A stretch of 64,000 nucleotides of DNA, taken from contig SSBO01000008.1 in the NCBI GenBank assembly GCA_005281725.1, positions 1,984,001 through 2,048,000 on the forward strand. The letters are read 5' to 3'. Below the pieces are notes generated by a model. That model was not told the DNA's origin. It did no database searches and was given only the letters and a program-made list of their open reading frames with translations. This document shows, piece after piece, positions 1-22,700 of the stretch. The DNA comes from Wuchereria bancrofti (lineage: Eukaryota > Nematoda > Chromadorea > Rhabditida > Onchocercidae). Each line of letters begins with the position of its first letter. Position 1 is the first letter of the stretch. The position numbers and the translations under genes are program-made.

Positions 1-540
1 GAAAACAATTAGATTGTCAAATTATATTTGGTATAAAAAAAATTATTCATTTGTAATCTATTTTTCATGTTACAAATTTAGCATAAAACTTATTTATACC
101 TTACAAAAAAAAGAAGGAAAAAATTGTTTCGAAATATTTAGCACATTTTGATTTNNNNNNNTCTAATTTACATAAAAAAAGAAAACAATTAGATTGTCAA
201 ATTATATTTGGTATGAAAAAAAANAAAAAAAATTATTCAATTGTAATCTATTTGTAATCTATTTTTCATGTTACAAATTTAGCATAAAACTTATTTACAC
301 TTTAGAAAAAAAAAGTCGTTTTGAAATGTTTAGTACATTTTGATTTATTAGACTCTAATTTACATAAAAAAAGAAAACAATTAGATTGTCAAATTATATT
401 TGGTATACAAATTTAGCATAAAATTTATTTTCATTTTACAAGAAAAACAAAAAAAAGTCGTTTTGAAATGTTTAAGTACATTTTGATTTATTAAACTCTA
501 ATTTATTATCTCTTTTTTTTTTTTTTTTTTTTGATGAAAT
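1..540. repeat. Three-copy tandem repeat of ~180-193 bp in the last visible RSK intron
   Basis: The block starting gaaaacaattagattgtc recurs at about 1, 181 and 374, followed each time by related A-rich text and a cattttgattt motif. Two runs of N (155-161 and position 224) fall inside it, so the copy number in the assembly may be wrong. No RSK exon is recognisable here, so the final coding exon must lie beyond the left edge. Confidence 0.85.
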
Positions 541-565
541 AAATAAAAAATTAAGAAAAACTGAC

Positions 566-8363
<7,798 letters not shown>

Positions 8364-11300
8364 ATCCCAATATAATTAATTTTTTTTTTTCTGCTTCAAA
8401 ATTCGTTTTCGATCCTACAAATTGCTCAAAATTGAATTTAATGCTGATAAACGGTTAATTTTGAGAGAGAGAGAGAGAGAGAGAGAGAAAAAAAAAATTC
8501 GACAAACAAAAAGAGGAAATGAAGTTAACAGATGGTGTAAATTTCTGGTAGCAAAATGAAAGTAAAATCTTATCGATAATACCAATCAACTGACAGAATA
8601 ATTTGAGAATGGAATAATTGAAATAGTTTACTAGAAGATATTTTTTCATAACATTCAAAATTTGTGCAATTTAAAAAATGAAAAAAAAAGAACTTATTTT
8701 TTGTAAGTTTGTAAAATAAAAGTTCTTTCACTTATCAAATTTATTTCATAATATATGTTCAGAAAATTTTCGAAAATATTCTTACAAATAAATTTTTTTT
8801 CTTTATCCAAATCATTTAATTACAAACAAAAAAAAAAACAGTCATTTCAATGTGTGTGAAATCATAAATTTTTGTTTTTTTTTTTTAAATTTCTTCCGAA
8901 AAAATACTAAAATCTGATTTTGTTTACCACAAATTCAGAATAATCGATAATAATTAAAAATCGATCTTTCGCGGAAAGAAATACGAAATTATATGATAAT
9001 GCTTTGATTTTATGCAAAAAAAAAAATTTTAAAGTGATGACTGTTAGGAATGTTTGAGTTAATCACTTATGTGTAGAAGTGAATCATCCTGAAAATAGCT
9101 TATTTTAGATGAGTCATTCTGAGGATAGCTTATTTCGGGTGAGTCATCCTGAGGATAGCTTACCTTAATTTTGATTTCAATTTTCATCTCAGCACAATTA
9201 CTTTTTTTCTTGAAATGGAAAAATTACTTGCGGTGAGCATTATGTGAGATAATAATTTACCATACAATTAGGCATAGTTTTTAATTCTTTCATTTTTTTA
9301 AAGTAAATAGTAAATAAAGAAAAGAAATGTAAACAAATAGATAACTTAAAGAGGATATAAAATCTCACAAAAAAAGAAAAATCTTCAAATCCCTACATTG
9401 TTAGCTAAAAGTAAATGCAAATGTGACATATTACTTTGTAAAATCGATAATGAATGAAAAAATAAAATCAATAATGTTATTGCCAAATCAGTTACTAACT
9501 ATTAGAGTGATTGTTGTTTACAGAAATACAATTAAAAACATATTGGTTTCAATTTTTTTCATAAATGAGAAGTAACATTTGTAAAGTTCTTTGATCCTAC
9601 TGTTTCAAAAAAAAAAAAAAAAAAAATAGAAATTAAATAGCAAGCAAATTTACCCAATCTTTTCATAGAGGAAAACAATTAAAATGATTAAGTTTTTAAA
9701 TCTACAAAAAAAAAAACCGGAAATATTTATTAGCTGACAGCTGTATCAGTAAACATTTCTACCGGAAATTTATTTCTTGTGACGTAATAAACCTGATTCA
9801 TCTAGTACTTTCTATGAAGACCAAGACCAGACATTAATGTCAAAGAAACTTTAATAGTATAAATTTTTCAGGAAAATAATGCAAATTTTAAAATAATAGA
9901 AAAATCAAAGGCCATTCTTATTTCTCTGCAAAATAAAAACTATTAATAGACTAAGCTTATTGTTTTTCTAAAACTCAAGTGCATTTAAAAGAATTCATTT
10001 AGTTTATTGGAAATTCTCTTTAACTCTAAAAATCATCCACTATAAAGTTCATTTTTTTTTCCCTCAATCACAATAAAAGATGAATCATGAAATTAAATTT
10101 TCATGAAAATTAAATTTATGAAATTAAATTGTTTTTTTCTTTTTGCATTATTTCAACAGTAAGTTAATTTAAGAGTATAAAATGTAACGCTATCGTAACA
10201 ATGATTATCATTATCATAGAGCAAATTACGTATCATGTAAAGGAGAGAAACATACTTAAAATAAATTATGGTTGACAAATTTTAATTATTTTTGTAATCT
10301 AAAGACGAAATAAAATTGATGATCCTCATTGAATCATAAAATTATAGCTTACTAAATATTTTCACCTTGCAAATTTTAGCTATCTAAATTATAGTTGAAA
10401 TAATTTGTCTGCTAGGTGTTAAACAATGTAAAACATAAAAATCTCATTCTAATGACTAACTTTTTCATTATTAAGTTAAAAGTTAAAATGAAAGTTAACA
10501 AATGTAAATTTACGTTTAGAAGAAAAACCGCTTTTTGCAGTTTCTTCAGGATCAGGTACCTTTTCTGAGACGTGAAACAATCGAGAAGTTTTAGCCTTTC
10601 AATAATTTTTAATTAACTTTCCCAATGAATACTGTATTTACATAATGAATCAATCTTCATAACATACCGGAAGTGTTAAATTTCAATTAGTTAATTAATC
10701 AAACAGAATGTCCTGAAACATATTGAATCGGTAAAATGAGGTCAGAATTTTCATCAAACAATGTTATTAGAATGTTTAAAATTTTCAAGAAGTTAAAATT
10801 TGGACGAACATAAATGATAATAAGATAGAGCAAATCTACTCTAACGGATACGAGAGATTGATCAATGGTAATTTGTCAGTTAAAAATATTCATTCAAAAT
10901 TAAGTTTTGGTTCATTTCTATTTTAAGTTACTACTATCACTTTACATGGTTTAATGAAAATTTCAAGCTTAATGAAATGAAATAAAACTTTGAATGAGAG
11001 AAGGATGAATCCCTCAGGTATTGTAATGCCGGAATTGTTATTTCGAAATGATGCATAATTAAATACATTTTTACACATTACAAAAGTGCCACAGTAAAGA
11101 CACGCTTACTAACAACGGATAAGGTAGAAATGACCGGTATTTCATTTTGATTTCATTTTAAAACCGGTATTTCATTTTGAAATGACCGGTATTTTGATTC
11201 GGTCATTTTGATGCAAAATAACAAAACGTGGATTATTTATAGTTCATAAAAAACATTTCATTTAGCGCACTAAGTTGTTCAATTTTAGCCTAGTTTTAGC

Positions 11301-14300
11301 CTGATAATCTCTTAGTCTGATTAATACTTCCAAAGGAATATATTTGCTTCTATTGTTGTCTCATCTAATTGTGCTATATTTAAGATTTTAATTGAACAGA
11401 AAGGTAAATATTGATATTTTATGCTTTAATTAGTATCATGATTTTATCACTCATTCCTCTCTTCATCATCTTATTTCACTAAATATTTTGAATTTGCTAT
11501 TGAAACTGGTTCATAAAAGGAAGGAAGAGATTTGAGGATAGCAAATAAGCAACAACAATCAGTAGTTCATTACTAGTTGTGATAATTATCAGCATCATCT
11601 CATCTTTGTATAATTTACTCTTTCTATATTAGACTCTTTCGATGATGTCAACCCTGACTGAACACTTTTAAAAAGTGACGACATTTTCTTGGCAATTTTA
11701 AAAATTTTTAAAAAGTGACAACATTTCCTTGCAATTCAAAAAAAAAAAAAAGTTTCTGCTTCTACATTGAAAAAAAAAACGCTTCGTTAAGCTTTGTAAG
11801 CTTATCAACTTTACGGATGACACAGATATGTATCTACGTTATATGCGCTCCTACGTTACACCAATAATTATGCGTGACGCTTACTGATATCAAATATATC
11901 AGATGTAGATTCGGAATAAGACGGAAGAATTATAAGATGGAAAAATTAGAACATGGCTTAATGGAAGACAATAAAATGAACATGAATGCTAAAGTGAAAT
12001 TTAGGAAGCAAACAATTTGCAAATCGATATATTTCAGGGAAGATTTTTAGAACTCAAATGGTTAGGCTAAGTCATATTGGCTCATCCAAAACACTGAACT
12101 GTTTTGGATGATAATTAATTTTGAAATGAAGCTAATTGTGATATGATAAAAATTTACCACTAATTATCATTAATTGTGATATGATAAAAAGAAATTTACA
12201 TAAATCTATTACATTGGCATACATAAAATTCCATTGTTAATTATTTCATTTTGCAAAATTAACAAATATATCAAACATCGACAAATGTACCAAATAAAAT
12301 AGGAATTCCGTTTAAGCATTAGAAATGTCAAAAGAAGTGAAGCATTCTTCGCTTTTAGCTATACTAAAATCAATTAACTGTTTTATGCTTAATGTCTTAT
12401 CTCTGTGAAAGAATGCAATGAGATATTTTCTTTGTATGTCTCATATATTCCATCAAGAATTATCAATCAATTCAATTATAAAAAACTGACTGCAGTTGCT
12501 CCATTCAAATATTTCCCATTGGAATAAAGAGAAAAGGAAAAACAAGTAGGTAGATAAATGGAAAGAGATGAAAGTATGAGAGCCAAAGACATTCTTTTAT
12601 TTATTTTAATAAGGTATGTTCAAAATGAGTGGGTGGAGGGAGTAATTTGCAAAATTATTTACGAAAGTGGGCATATAACATTTGAAATGGGGCAAGTTAG
12701 TTAATTAATCTGAGACTGCCAAGTTACCACTGCTTAGTAACGACAAGTAAGATGGATGAAAAAGTGTGTAAAGTATTAAAATAATAGATGCACTTATAAA
12801 GTTAAGATATTCAGTAAACATAATAAAAGTGAAAAAAAAACAAACAAATCACATTACTGGTGAAAGAGTGATAATGAACAGAGCAAAGTAAAGTAAAGTA
12901 AAGTAAAGTAAAGTAAAGTAGAGTAGAACATAAAGTATTAAAAAGTAAATGTGATTTATGATCAAGAGTTGTGAGAAAATGAAATGGAAATGAAGAGTAT
13001 GAAGAAAAATGAGGAGATATTAAATTAACAGATGAATATTTATTTCAATGAATAATATGATCAATGCGGTAATAATAATTTGATCAGTATGATAATAGTG
13101 ATAATAATGATAATAATAATAATAATAATGATAATAATATCATCTAATGAGAATTATGTTTCAGTTAAGAAAGGCATTAACCCCCCGCAGCAATATATCT
13201 GGACGGAATGAATGACATAGTATTAATAAAAATAGGTAAAATGAATGACAACAACCTTATCGGTAGTGACCTGATTAAATGGAATGCCTCAGTTGACATT
13301 GCAAAGTGATATTCATTGCAATTTTTGTTATAGTTAATGAGGAGGAAGTTATTTTCATTGCAAAAACTAACACTTCAAATATTTCATTATTCTAGGCTTA
13401 TACTCTTAAATAAAGTTATGATATGTGTTTTTGTATGTTGTAGAACATTTTCTGGCTCTTAGCTTCTCTGTTGCATCTCTTTCCATTCTAGAAATATATT
13501 GAGTAGCCTAAGAAATGACGACAATGGGTGAATAGAAGATCCAATATTGAAATTCAAGTCCACTTGATTATACATGAAGAATATATACATACACACACAC
13601 ACACACACATACACTTGCACAGACATACACGCATACATACATATATATAAACATACACCCACGTGCGCAAATGTCTTTCAATTTAAGCTTGCAGAAGGCT
13701 AACTTTAACATTCATCCCATATTACATTGCCGCACTATCACTTTGTTTTAATCCTCTAAAATAAATCGATTATGGCAGAATTTGCCTGAAAAAGGGATCC
13801 GATCAATTTGATTGTTAAAAATATTTTTCATTTAAACAAATGCTGAACCAAGTCTGTTACTCATTCCTCATATGCGGCAAGATGAAAGACTTAGAATGTA
13901 TTATGCCAACAATTCAAAAAAACAAAAAACAAAATAATGTTTTTCTGATGTTTTCATCATTTTCGTTAATATTGAAAACATAAAGTTATTAGAATTTAAA
14001 TGCATTAAAATCTTAGATCAGTATGCTTTCACTTCCGAAATACAAATCTACTGAAATATGAAAATTATTTCACGTAGGATACGATCCAGATTATACTTTG
14101 ATATCAAATATTCCATCGGAAAGTCTCGGAGATTGAATGGATTTTTATAACTTCTGTGTAACAATGTAATAGTTTGCAGCTAAAAGGTCAAAATGGACAA
14201 AGTTCAAGATGAAATCGGTTTCCCGGTTTTCTTTTTTTTCTGAATAAGGACCATTGTGTTATTATCATTGCACGACAATGCCATGGATAAAATTTCGAAC

Positions 14301-15987
14301 ATTTTAAATTTACAAGAACAAAATGAAAAAATTTTATAATCAAAATTTACAATTTCATAATCAAAATAACTTACATTCTTATTTTACTTCATTCGCTTTC
14401 TTCGAAACAAAACTAAGAATTGAGTAATTAAATGAAAAACCGAAGGAAGAAATTTCTATGAAATGATTGTTGCATAAGTGCAAATTAAAATTTGAATTAA
14501 TGAGCCTTTTTTTCAGTCCAAAATAATTTCATGTAAAATACAATATGAATAACAACTAAATGTGACATTCTAATAATAGCAGTGTTTCAAATAGTGGCAC
14601 AGTTGTTGACAGTGCAAAGTAATGCAAATAATTCGTATTTAGTAAAAGTAAAAGTAAAAAAAAAGCACCTATGAAAGAGTAAACAAATATTTCATTTAGG
14701 AAGTGATATGATCCATAGAATTAGTCATAAATAATCAAATTTTCAATTCCACCCATTCAAGATAATGTATTTCAGATCATTTTTTTCTCAAAAATATCAG
14801 GAATAAATGATTTGTTTATAAAATTAACAAATTTCATTGTTTTCTCTTTTTCATTTTTTTTTTAATACAAAGTTCCAAAAATATTGGTAAAAGGAGTGAA
14901 AAAAAAAATGTAAATAGAAGCAACAGCAACAGTAAAATTATTCCTAACATAGGAAGTGCAGAATGATAAATTGAAGAAATGAGAAAAGAAGAAGGAAAAG
15001 GAAAATTTTTTTGAAAGATTTTGAATGAGGCAGGCAAAGTGGGAATAAATATTAAATAAACATTGATTGATGGATGAACATAAAAAGATGAAAAATTTAT
15101 CATGCAAATGCTATAATGTATAACTGATCGGTGCATATTTTTTTTTTGTTATATAAAACATTGAGACATGTCGTGAAAAACATTGAAATGCAACAATAAT
15201 AGCAATGAACGAAATGATAAAGCTTAAATTAATTAGTGCAATTGATCAGTGATCATTTTGGAAAATGGTAGTAGCACTAAAGAATTGTTGTAATTTTGAA
15301 AATCTGAGTGAAAAACAAAAAAAAAAAAAACAAATCTGTAGTAAACATTCTATACAACATATAAATACTGCAAAGAATGCGACATTAAAACATTCATAAC
15401 AAATTAAAATAAAAATAAAAGTCAAAGTACAAAAATATGGAGGAGATGGAGAAAGGAAAAAAAAATTGAAATAAAATCTTACTTCTTCTCCAAACAACAA
15501 AACCAATTGTAACTTCTTTTTTTTTAATAACCGGTTTTTTTTTTACAGCCTTAAATAATAAAAAATTTGGAGCATTAATTTCGTTTGACAAATTACATTA
15601 AGCTCGGAAAAATGAAATTGGCGCAAAAAAAAAATGGTGAAAAATACAGCAACAATAATTAGCTAACACTTATTGCTTGAACAAAATTAGCACCTAAGTA
15701 TGATCTTAGTAAGAACAAGTATCTAATTATATCTAAGCTAGAATTTAGCAAAAAAAAAATCCTCATTTTTTTGATTGAACTTAATGTTCGAGCAATAAAT
15801 TATCATTTTGCATCTGGAAATCAATAAAAAAATACACAACACAAAGGTATGTTAGAGAAGGTAAATTGTTGAAACAACTGCGACAACTGCAATTTTAAAT
15901 CCTGTAAGTATTATCACCGCAATAATGGAAAATAAAATGAGACCATTGGGAAGATATACTTGTCATTTCATTTCATTTCATTTCATT
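8364..15987. other. Intergenic interval between RSK start and cadherin stop
   Basis: No ORF here resembles a protein; open frames are short, low-complexity and overlap on both strands. The interval should contain the RSK 5' UTR and promoter near its left end and the cadherin 3' UTR near its right end; I could not place either boundary. Visible repeats: GA run at 8463-8489; three ~31-bp copies of a gagtcatcctgaggatagct unit at about 9080-9163; a ccggtatttcattttga direct repeat at 11130-11215; AAAGT run near 12888-12920; AAT/GAT run at 13085-13140; CA/TACA run at 13585-13640; TTTCA run at 15963-15992. I see no RNA gene. Confidence 0.7.
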
Positions 15988-16786
15988 TCATTTTTCTCGC
16001 TTACCGTATATGTCAGCTAAATTATTAAAGCGCGGACCCCATTTTTCAATCTGAAAATTTAAAAAAAAAAAATCTAACAATTTTATACAGCAGTGCTATT
16101 CTATGAATTAATTAAGGTAATATTTTTAGAATCTAAAATGTTGGCCTATGAAATAATCATAGAATGTACTGTTTATAAAATACAGTTCTGATAACTGATA
16201 AAATTGTATGTTATGTTTAACAATTTACGATGGAATTTGAACTGTATAAGAAAGATGCTAACTGCAATGGTACTTTTAAAAGATGAATTTTTTGCTGACT
16301 GTTATTCATAAAATTCAAAATTGTCCTTAACAAAATTTCATATACCAACACCACTTGTATTAATGTTATTTCAATACAACATTTAACAGTTGTTTATTAA
16401 ATTTAATTCAAGTAGAAGAAGTGCACTTACCTCTTGATCAAGATTGCCCGAAGGAACTACATCATCAGTTGATTCAAGCGACTCAAGCGTTATCCTAAAA
16501 TTGTTGAATTTTAAATCCATGAGAATGTTATTTCAGTGTAATGCTTCACTTGTCACATTTTATACTTATCAATCATATGTTATCATTAAAATACTTTGAT
16601 TGTATCTTACTAAAAAAAACTATATAATTAATAATTTTAAAATTTGAAAATGAAATGTGAGAAAGTAACGAATAACAAGCCTTGATATATTATCGCCTTC
16701 ATCATCGTAAATTCGTAACTCATCGTATGGTGCTGTAGCATCTGGATCTGCCTCCAAATTCTTGATTCTACTGTTAAGTTTATCAT
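15988..16786 (-). CDS. hmr-1: Beta-catenin-binding C-terminal tail and stop
   Basis: Exon 16786-16681 has [15 protein letters not shown], exon 16494-16431 has [11 protein letters not shown] (casein-kinase-like acidic serine cluster), and exon 16050-15988 has [15 protein letters not shown] followed by KREK and TGA. These match, in order, the beta-catenin-binding motifs of classical cadherins (PPYDSL-, SSLxS-, and WGPRFxxLADMYG-type). The intron between the first two exons needs a GC donor (16680-16679) to stay in frame. Confidence 0.93.
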
Positions 16787-19700
16787 CTAAATTGTAACAA
16801 TAAATGAATCAAAGTTTTAACTGTTAGTATTTGTCACAAAAACCGAAAAAATATTTATTACACATTAAGTGTTTAGAATAATTCTAATGATTCATCACCA
16901 CAAACCAATTTCGTTATTCCTTTGTCATTTCCCATTTTTTCGAAACAATGAATCCTTTATCTACACCTCAAATAGCAAATGTACATCTGTCATTGTAAAT
17001 GTCAATCTGCTAAGCCAAGCCCACTTTCTACATCTTTAAAAACCATCTCTAGTCAATTGATAAAAAAGGAACGATCGATGACAGTTTTCTCATCCTCCTC
17101 CTACTCAATAGTATATCATTCATTCCTTCGCTGTTTCGATTATTCAACTGTATATTGTGTCGATTCACATTTTTGAAAGAAAATAAACGATATCTGGATC
17201 GATCTTGCTCGTAGACAAAAGGCAAAAGGTTCAATTCAAGTTCTACAAACTTAAAGTAAATCCAGTGAACTTAACTAACCTAATCATCTACTCTTCTGAC
17301 TAAAAAGTTACTTCAAATTTACGACAGCATTTGCATTTGAAGGTTATTCTACGAAAATATAATCAATGTATCACATAAATACAGCTTTTCAATAGTAGTT
17401 AAAATCAAACTATCTCGTTTCTTAGTAGTAAAACTATTTAGTTCTCTAAACTATCAAAGTGTAATAGGCCAACATAAGATGACATTTTTTTGGCTTCAAA
17501 CTTCGAAAATATGTTTTATTGCATCTCAGAAATTTACTGTACCTAATAAAACTATTTTTACAAAATTGTTTTGCTATATATTATAAAAAATTATTTGACA
17601 GTAAAGTGGAACATTTCAATTTTCAGCATAATTTTTTTTTTTAAATTCAAACCAATTTGTGTACGTTGCATTGGATATACAGGTTGTGCATAGCCATTTA
17701 TACCATTTTCCTCGATTGGCATAACAGGTTTACGAAGATTGGTAATATTGTATTGGTCATTGTCCGCCTCACCACCTCCTTCTAGATCATATGGCCTTAA
17801 ATTGTCACGATTCAGCTCTTCTGGACGAACAGGCTCGAATGGTGGTGTATGACGTCGAGTGTATACAACCATTAATAGAACCATCACTATAAATTGTTCC
17901 AATTCCAATTTTCATAATGTTGACAAATAATGCAAAAAATAAGTTAAAACAATTTACATACTAATTAAAAAGATTTTTAAATCATGTATATAAGATTAGG
18001 GATAATTACAGAACTGGGAAATAAGCATAAAAGATATTTGTTCCAAAAATTCCAAAAGTATGGTTTATTTCAAATTTAAATTTCAGTTTTCGAATATAAG
18101 ATTAAACAATCTACATACTAATTAATAAAATCAAGCATATAAGGATAAGGATGATCGCAGGACTGGAAATACCAAGGCTGCTAACAGCTAATGTTTCACC
18201 ACAACCAACCAATTCACCATTAGCACCAAGAAGTACCTATAAATAAACAAATTCGCTAATTTATCAGTTCAATTTTAATATCTGCAATTCTCGTAAATCT
18301 TTCATATAAATATCCAAAACAAATGAAGTTAAATATTTAATTGGTTAATAAGAAAATATAAATGAACCATTTATGACATTTAATACTTCAATGATTAATT
18401 AAAATTCTTAAACATTGTAAAAATATAATATTTCATAACTATGATGAAATTTAAAAGTAGAACAATGAGTTTACCTGTACACCTTCAGGGCATGTACAGA
18501 ATGGTCCTTTCCAAAAGTCGGCACAAACAAAAGAACCGCCGCAGTATGCAAATCCGATATTAGCACATGTCTTACGCTGTGAACAACCACTTTGAACACC
18601 TTTTGATTGCTTCACAGATATGATCGAATCACTATCACTTTGGCCATAATCACCTAATCGTTCTTCGCTTTTTATCAACGGTAAATTAATATGTTGCCAA
18701 CGAAAAGTACCAACACAACCCTGGAAGAGAATTTCAATCAAACAAATATTATTATAAAAACTTCATCAATTGTATCATTATTAAAATATCCATTTCATAA
18801 TTAGATAATCACTACAACAAGTAACCCTTATATTTTATCTAGAATTAGCCAATCAGTATGAAAGATAATGATTAATTTCTTTTTTTCTTTAAATCTTCTA
18901 TGATACACAAATCAAGTTACTAAGCAATATTTACATTTAGGGAAAGAAACAAATGAAAACATAGTGATTTAGTATCTTTATTTTGCATTATACCAATAAA
19001 TTAGGATAAAATTCGAAAAAATTGTTTACCCTAAAGCCCTTGGCACCTTGAACACTTAATGCGCCAAGAAGTAATTCATTTATATCAATTTGATATGGAA
19101 TTTTTAGCGGATTTAAAGGCAATACGCCACGATGAACACCATCAACAGACAAAGATGCACTGAAAAAGGATAATCAATTGAGAAATGGTTGTTTCTAGAA
19201 TTATAATTTCAATTTATCAAATATTATCATTATCAATAACAATAAATTTTAACCAAAAAAAAGAAAAAAATGAGAAAACAAACCGAACAGGACTTCTGGA
19301 AAATTGCATCCAGTATGAGATATTATCTTGAAGATGCAAATTAGTCAACTGTAATTCTACCGGAGTAGTAGATGAAGCAGCAAAACTAGAGCTAAAGTCA
19401 AATTTCGCTGTCGGTGAATAATTTTCTATTGAAGTGCTGATATACTGCAAGAAAAAGAAGGATGAAAAATTATTACATAATTCAAACTTTACTTTTCTGA
19501 TACAGAATAAAATATCATTTTAAGGAAAAGAGAATCAGGAAATGGAATAATAAAATTACATTTTCGTCATAAGTTAAATTTATCTTAAAAGATTTTCTCA
19601 ATCATAAGATTATGTAGCTGTCCTAAGAATGAGTATAGCTGATTTCAGATCAAAACGATGAAATTGATCCATTCATTTTAACGATTATTGAAGATACTAT

Positions 19701-22700
19701 TCAACTAAATAGAAATTCAATGTATTAATTAAAATTGGATCATTTTTTTTAACGATACAAAATGATAACAAACTTATAATGCATCAGATAAGTGGACAAT
19801 GATATTTGTTTTTTTTTAACCATTCAAGTTAAAATTCAATCAAACGGATAAAAGTTGAAAATTTTTAAACTTACTTTTTCACCAGCGCCAGCAAAGCCAA
19901 GCTCTCCGGTTCCAGCATTAGCTTTACCAGGCAAGAATAATACATCTACATCTGTTGTCTTATCTTCCAGACCTACTTTCACATCATATTCGACAAATGA
20001 GCCAGGGCCAAATTCGACCCATTTGAATGGAATGTCACATCGATCACCACCATATCCCGGGTCACATAAACATTTCGGCACATTCGACTGTAAAAAATAA
20101 CCACTTGCACTTCATTTCTTCCCGGTAACTTCGAAAAATATATTCTATGGAACATGACAGGTTACTCTCAATTTTCCCCCAGTAAGCATTCATTTAATTT
20201 AAAATTGAAGAATTCACAAATAAAACTTACCACCAAATCAGAAATGCATTCTCCGTGGATACAGTACGGTCCACTGATATCATTTAGACCACAAGCTGCT
20301 TCCGTAAGTTGACAACCAATTTCGGAATGCTCTTCATTAGCATAATCCGGAACACCCAAATCATATAACTCATTGTTTACCATCAAATCACGTATGCAAC
20401 CTTTGAAATTCATTGCAAAAGCAGTTACCACTCCTGGATAGCGTTCTTTTCCGGATAGTGGTGCAACTCCGCCAATCTAAATTTTAACCAAAAAAGAAAA
20501 TATTTATTACCACTAAGATTATTATCACTTGTATCGCACAGTTTCTTATCACTATTTTACAATTTTAAACTTAAAACAATAATGTCACTTACTAATTCAC
20601 TAGTATTTATTTTCTTTTAAACAAAAAATCATAATAAGTTAGTACCTGTAACGGTGCAACAACATTTAACCGTTCATCATCATCGGCTGTTATTTTAACA
20701 CGACGACAGGAAGAATCATCAATTCCAATAATCTTATTACCTGTTCCAATAGGTACAATCGTATAGCAATTATCAATTACTAATTCAATATGCTAAAATG
20801 CACAATAGTTATGATATATAAAATCATTCAGATCATTCAAAATGTTTCATTAATACTTAATTTTGATTAAGAATAGAGCTTTTAATAGAAATAAATTATG
20901 ACCTTGCCATCCTGATACAATGTAACCGTATGCCATTTTCCGTCATTAAGAGCATCAGAGCCTGAAATCTGTATCGGATTAGCTACAATACCATTAAACA
21001 TGAGATCGGCTTGTATGCGACCGGAAACCAATCGTATGATCACATAATCTTTATAATCTGCTCTTCCGTACGTATTATTACCCATTGGACCATTATACAA
21101 CAATAAACCATTAGATTGTCTGAAATTCATTACGGATTTACCATCAATCAATCACTATTTGATCAAATACTCAGCTTTTTCCAGTTTTAATACATTTCAG
21201 GAAACAAAAAATAAGAATATAATCGGAAAGAGTAATATCAAGTAAAAAAGAATGTTTCTTCAATTCGAAAGCTTAATTAATTAGCATAGCACCATAATGA
21301 GTTGTAAATTAATGAGGAAAGAATAAAAATAGTCATGAGTGGAATAGGATAGAAAAAGGAACAGAAATCAAAACATATTCTTGAAAAGATGAAATTAAAT
21401 GGGAATTATATCAATTGAAAATAATGATTACTTACTTAGTTAAAAATTGTAGAGAAATATTCAACGAGGTACATGCCGGAACTGGTTTAAACCAAGCAAA
21501 TCCTTGTCCATCAAATGAACGTGTGGTACCTTGACAACGTAAACCTTTCAGGAAATTATTACGACATTCACAGAAGAATCCAGGATAAGTGTTATGACAA
21601 ACACCAGAATTGAGACATAAATTTGCTTGACATGATGAAGGTGGTGTAAAAACTGGACAAATGCAAGTATCATTAGACCATGCATTTACACCAACAATAA
21701 CTGTTTGATTAGCAGATACGACGATACCTTGCTAAAATAATTAATATTAATAATAAAACTATCTCTTATATTAACCTATAACCTTTTCTCTCATTTATTA
21801 AATTAAATTCAATTATATCAAACAATTGCCAATGGAAACAATATCAACTTTTATTGAATTTTTTTGTAGATTAGTAATAAAATTTTTAAAATTGAAATTT
21901 CTAAAAAAAAAAAAAAATAAGATAACAAATATACCTCATTAGCATGATTAACAGTTTGACATCCTTTATCACATACAGTAAATTTACACATATCAATACC
22001 AGCTGATACAATTGTTGCACCAATTGCTTGTTCTAATTCACTGCGATATTGTGCAATTAAACCGTTCAGTAAAATTGGACTTTTATATGGACTAGCATGA
22101 GCCGAAAAACGAACATCTAATACAGTTGGAGCATAATTTTGCAATACAATTTGATCTTGCTGAAAAATTCGTCTAATTTAAACTTTTTAAATAATTTAAT
22201 AAAATTATGCTAATAATATTTCATAAATGGCATAATGTTTTGCTTATATTCCATGTGAAATATAAGTACATTTCATCATCATCATCATCATCATTATAGA
22301 TTAATTTCATTTAATAAGTAAACAATTTTTAAATTACAGTAATTATTTAGTATTTCAATGAAAAAAAAAAAAAAAACTTGTATACTGTAACATTAACACA
22401 ACAACTACAAATAATGAAATTTTTTTTTTTTTTATGAAAGTAATAAACCTTGATAGAAAAGACATCCAATTCCGAATTCCCATCCAAATATTCATTCATT
22501 TTATTCACAAATCGACTCATCGGACTGGAACCGGTTGAATCAACTCTTATAAAACTTCCCGGTGAATCAAGTCCATTAGGTGACAGCATAATTCTTATTG
22601 CACCCTATAGATTAACATGCAAAAATTATTTCAACAAATTACAATTAAAAATAAATTTTGAATTAAAATAATTTTTTTTTCCTCTTAGATTAAATAAATT

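Noticed and set aside
14834..15591. Several minus-strand frames rich in F, L and S
   Set aside because: They overlap in different frames, are low-complexity poly-T/A translation, and lie downstream of the cadherin stop.
19855..20100. Plus-strand proline-rich frame
   Set aside because: Antisense shadow of the EGF 2/LamG 2 exon.
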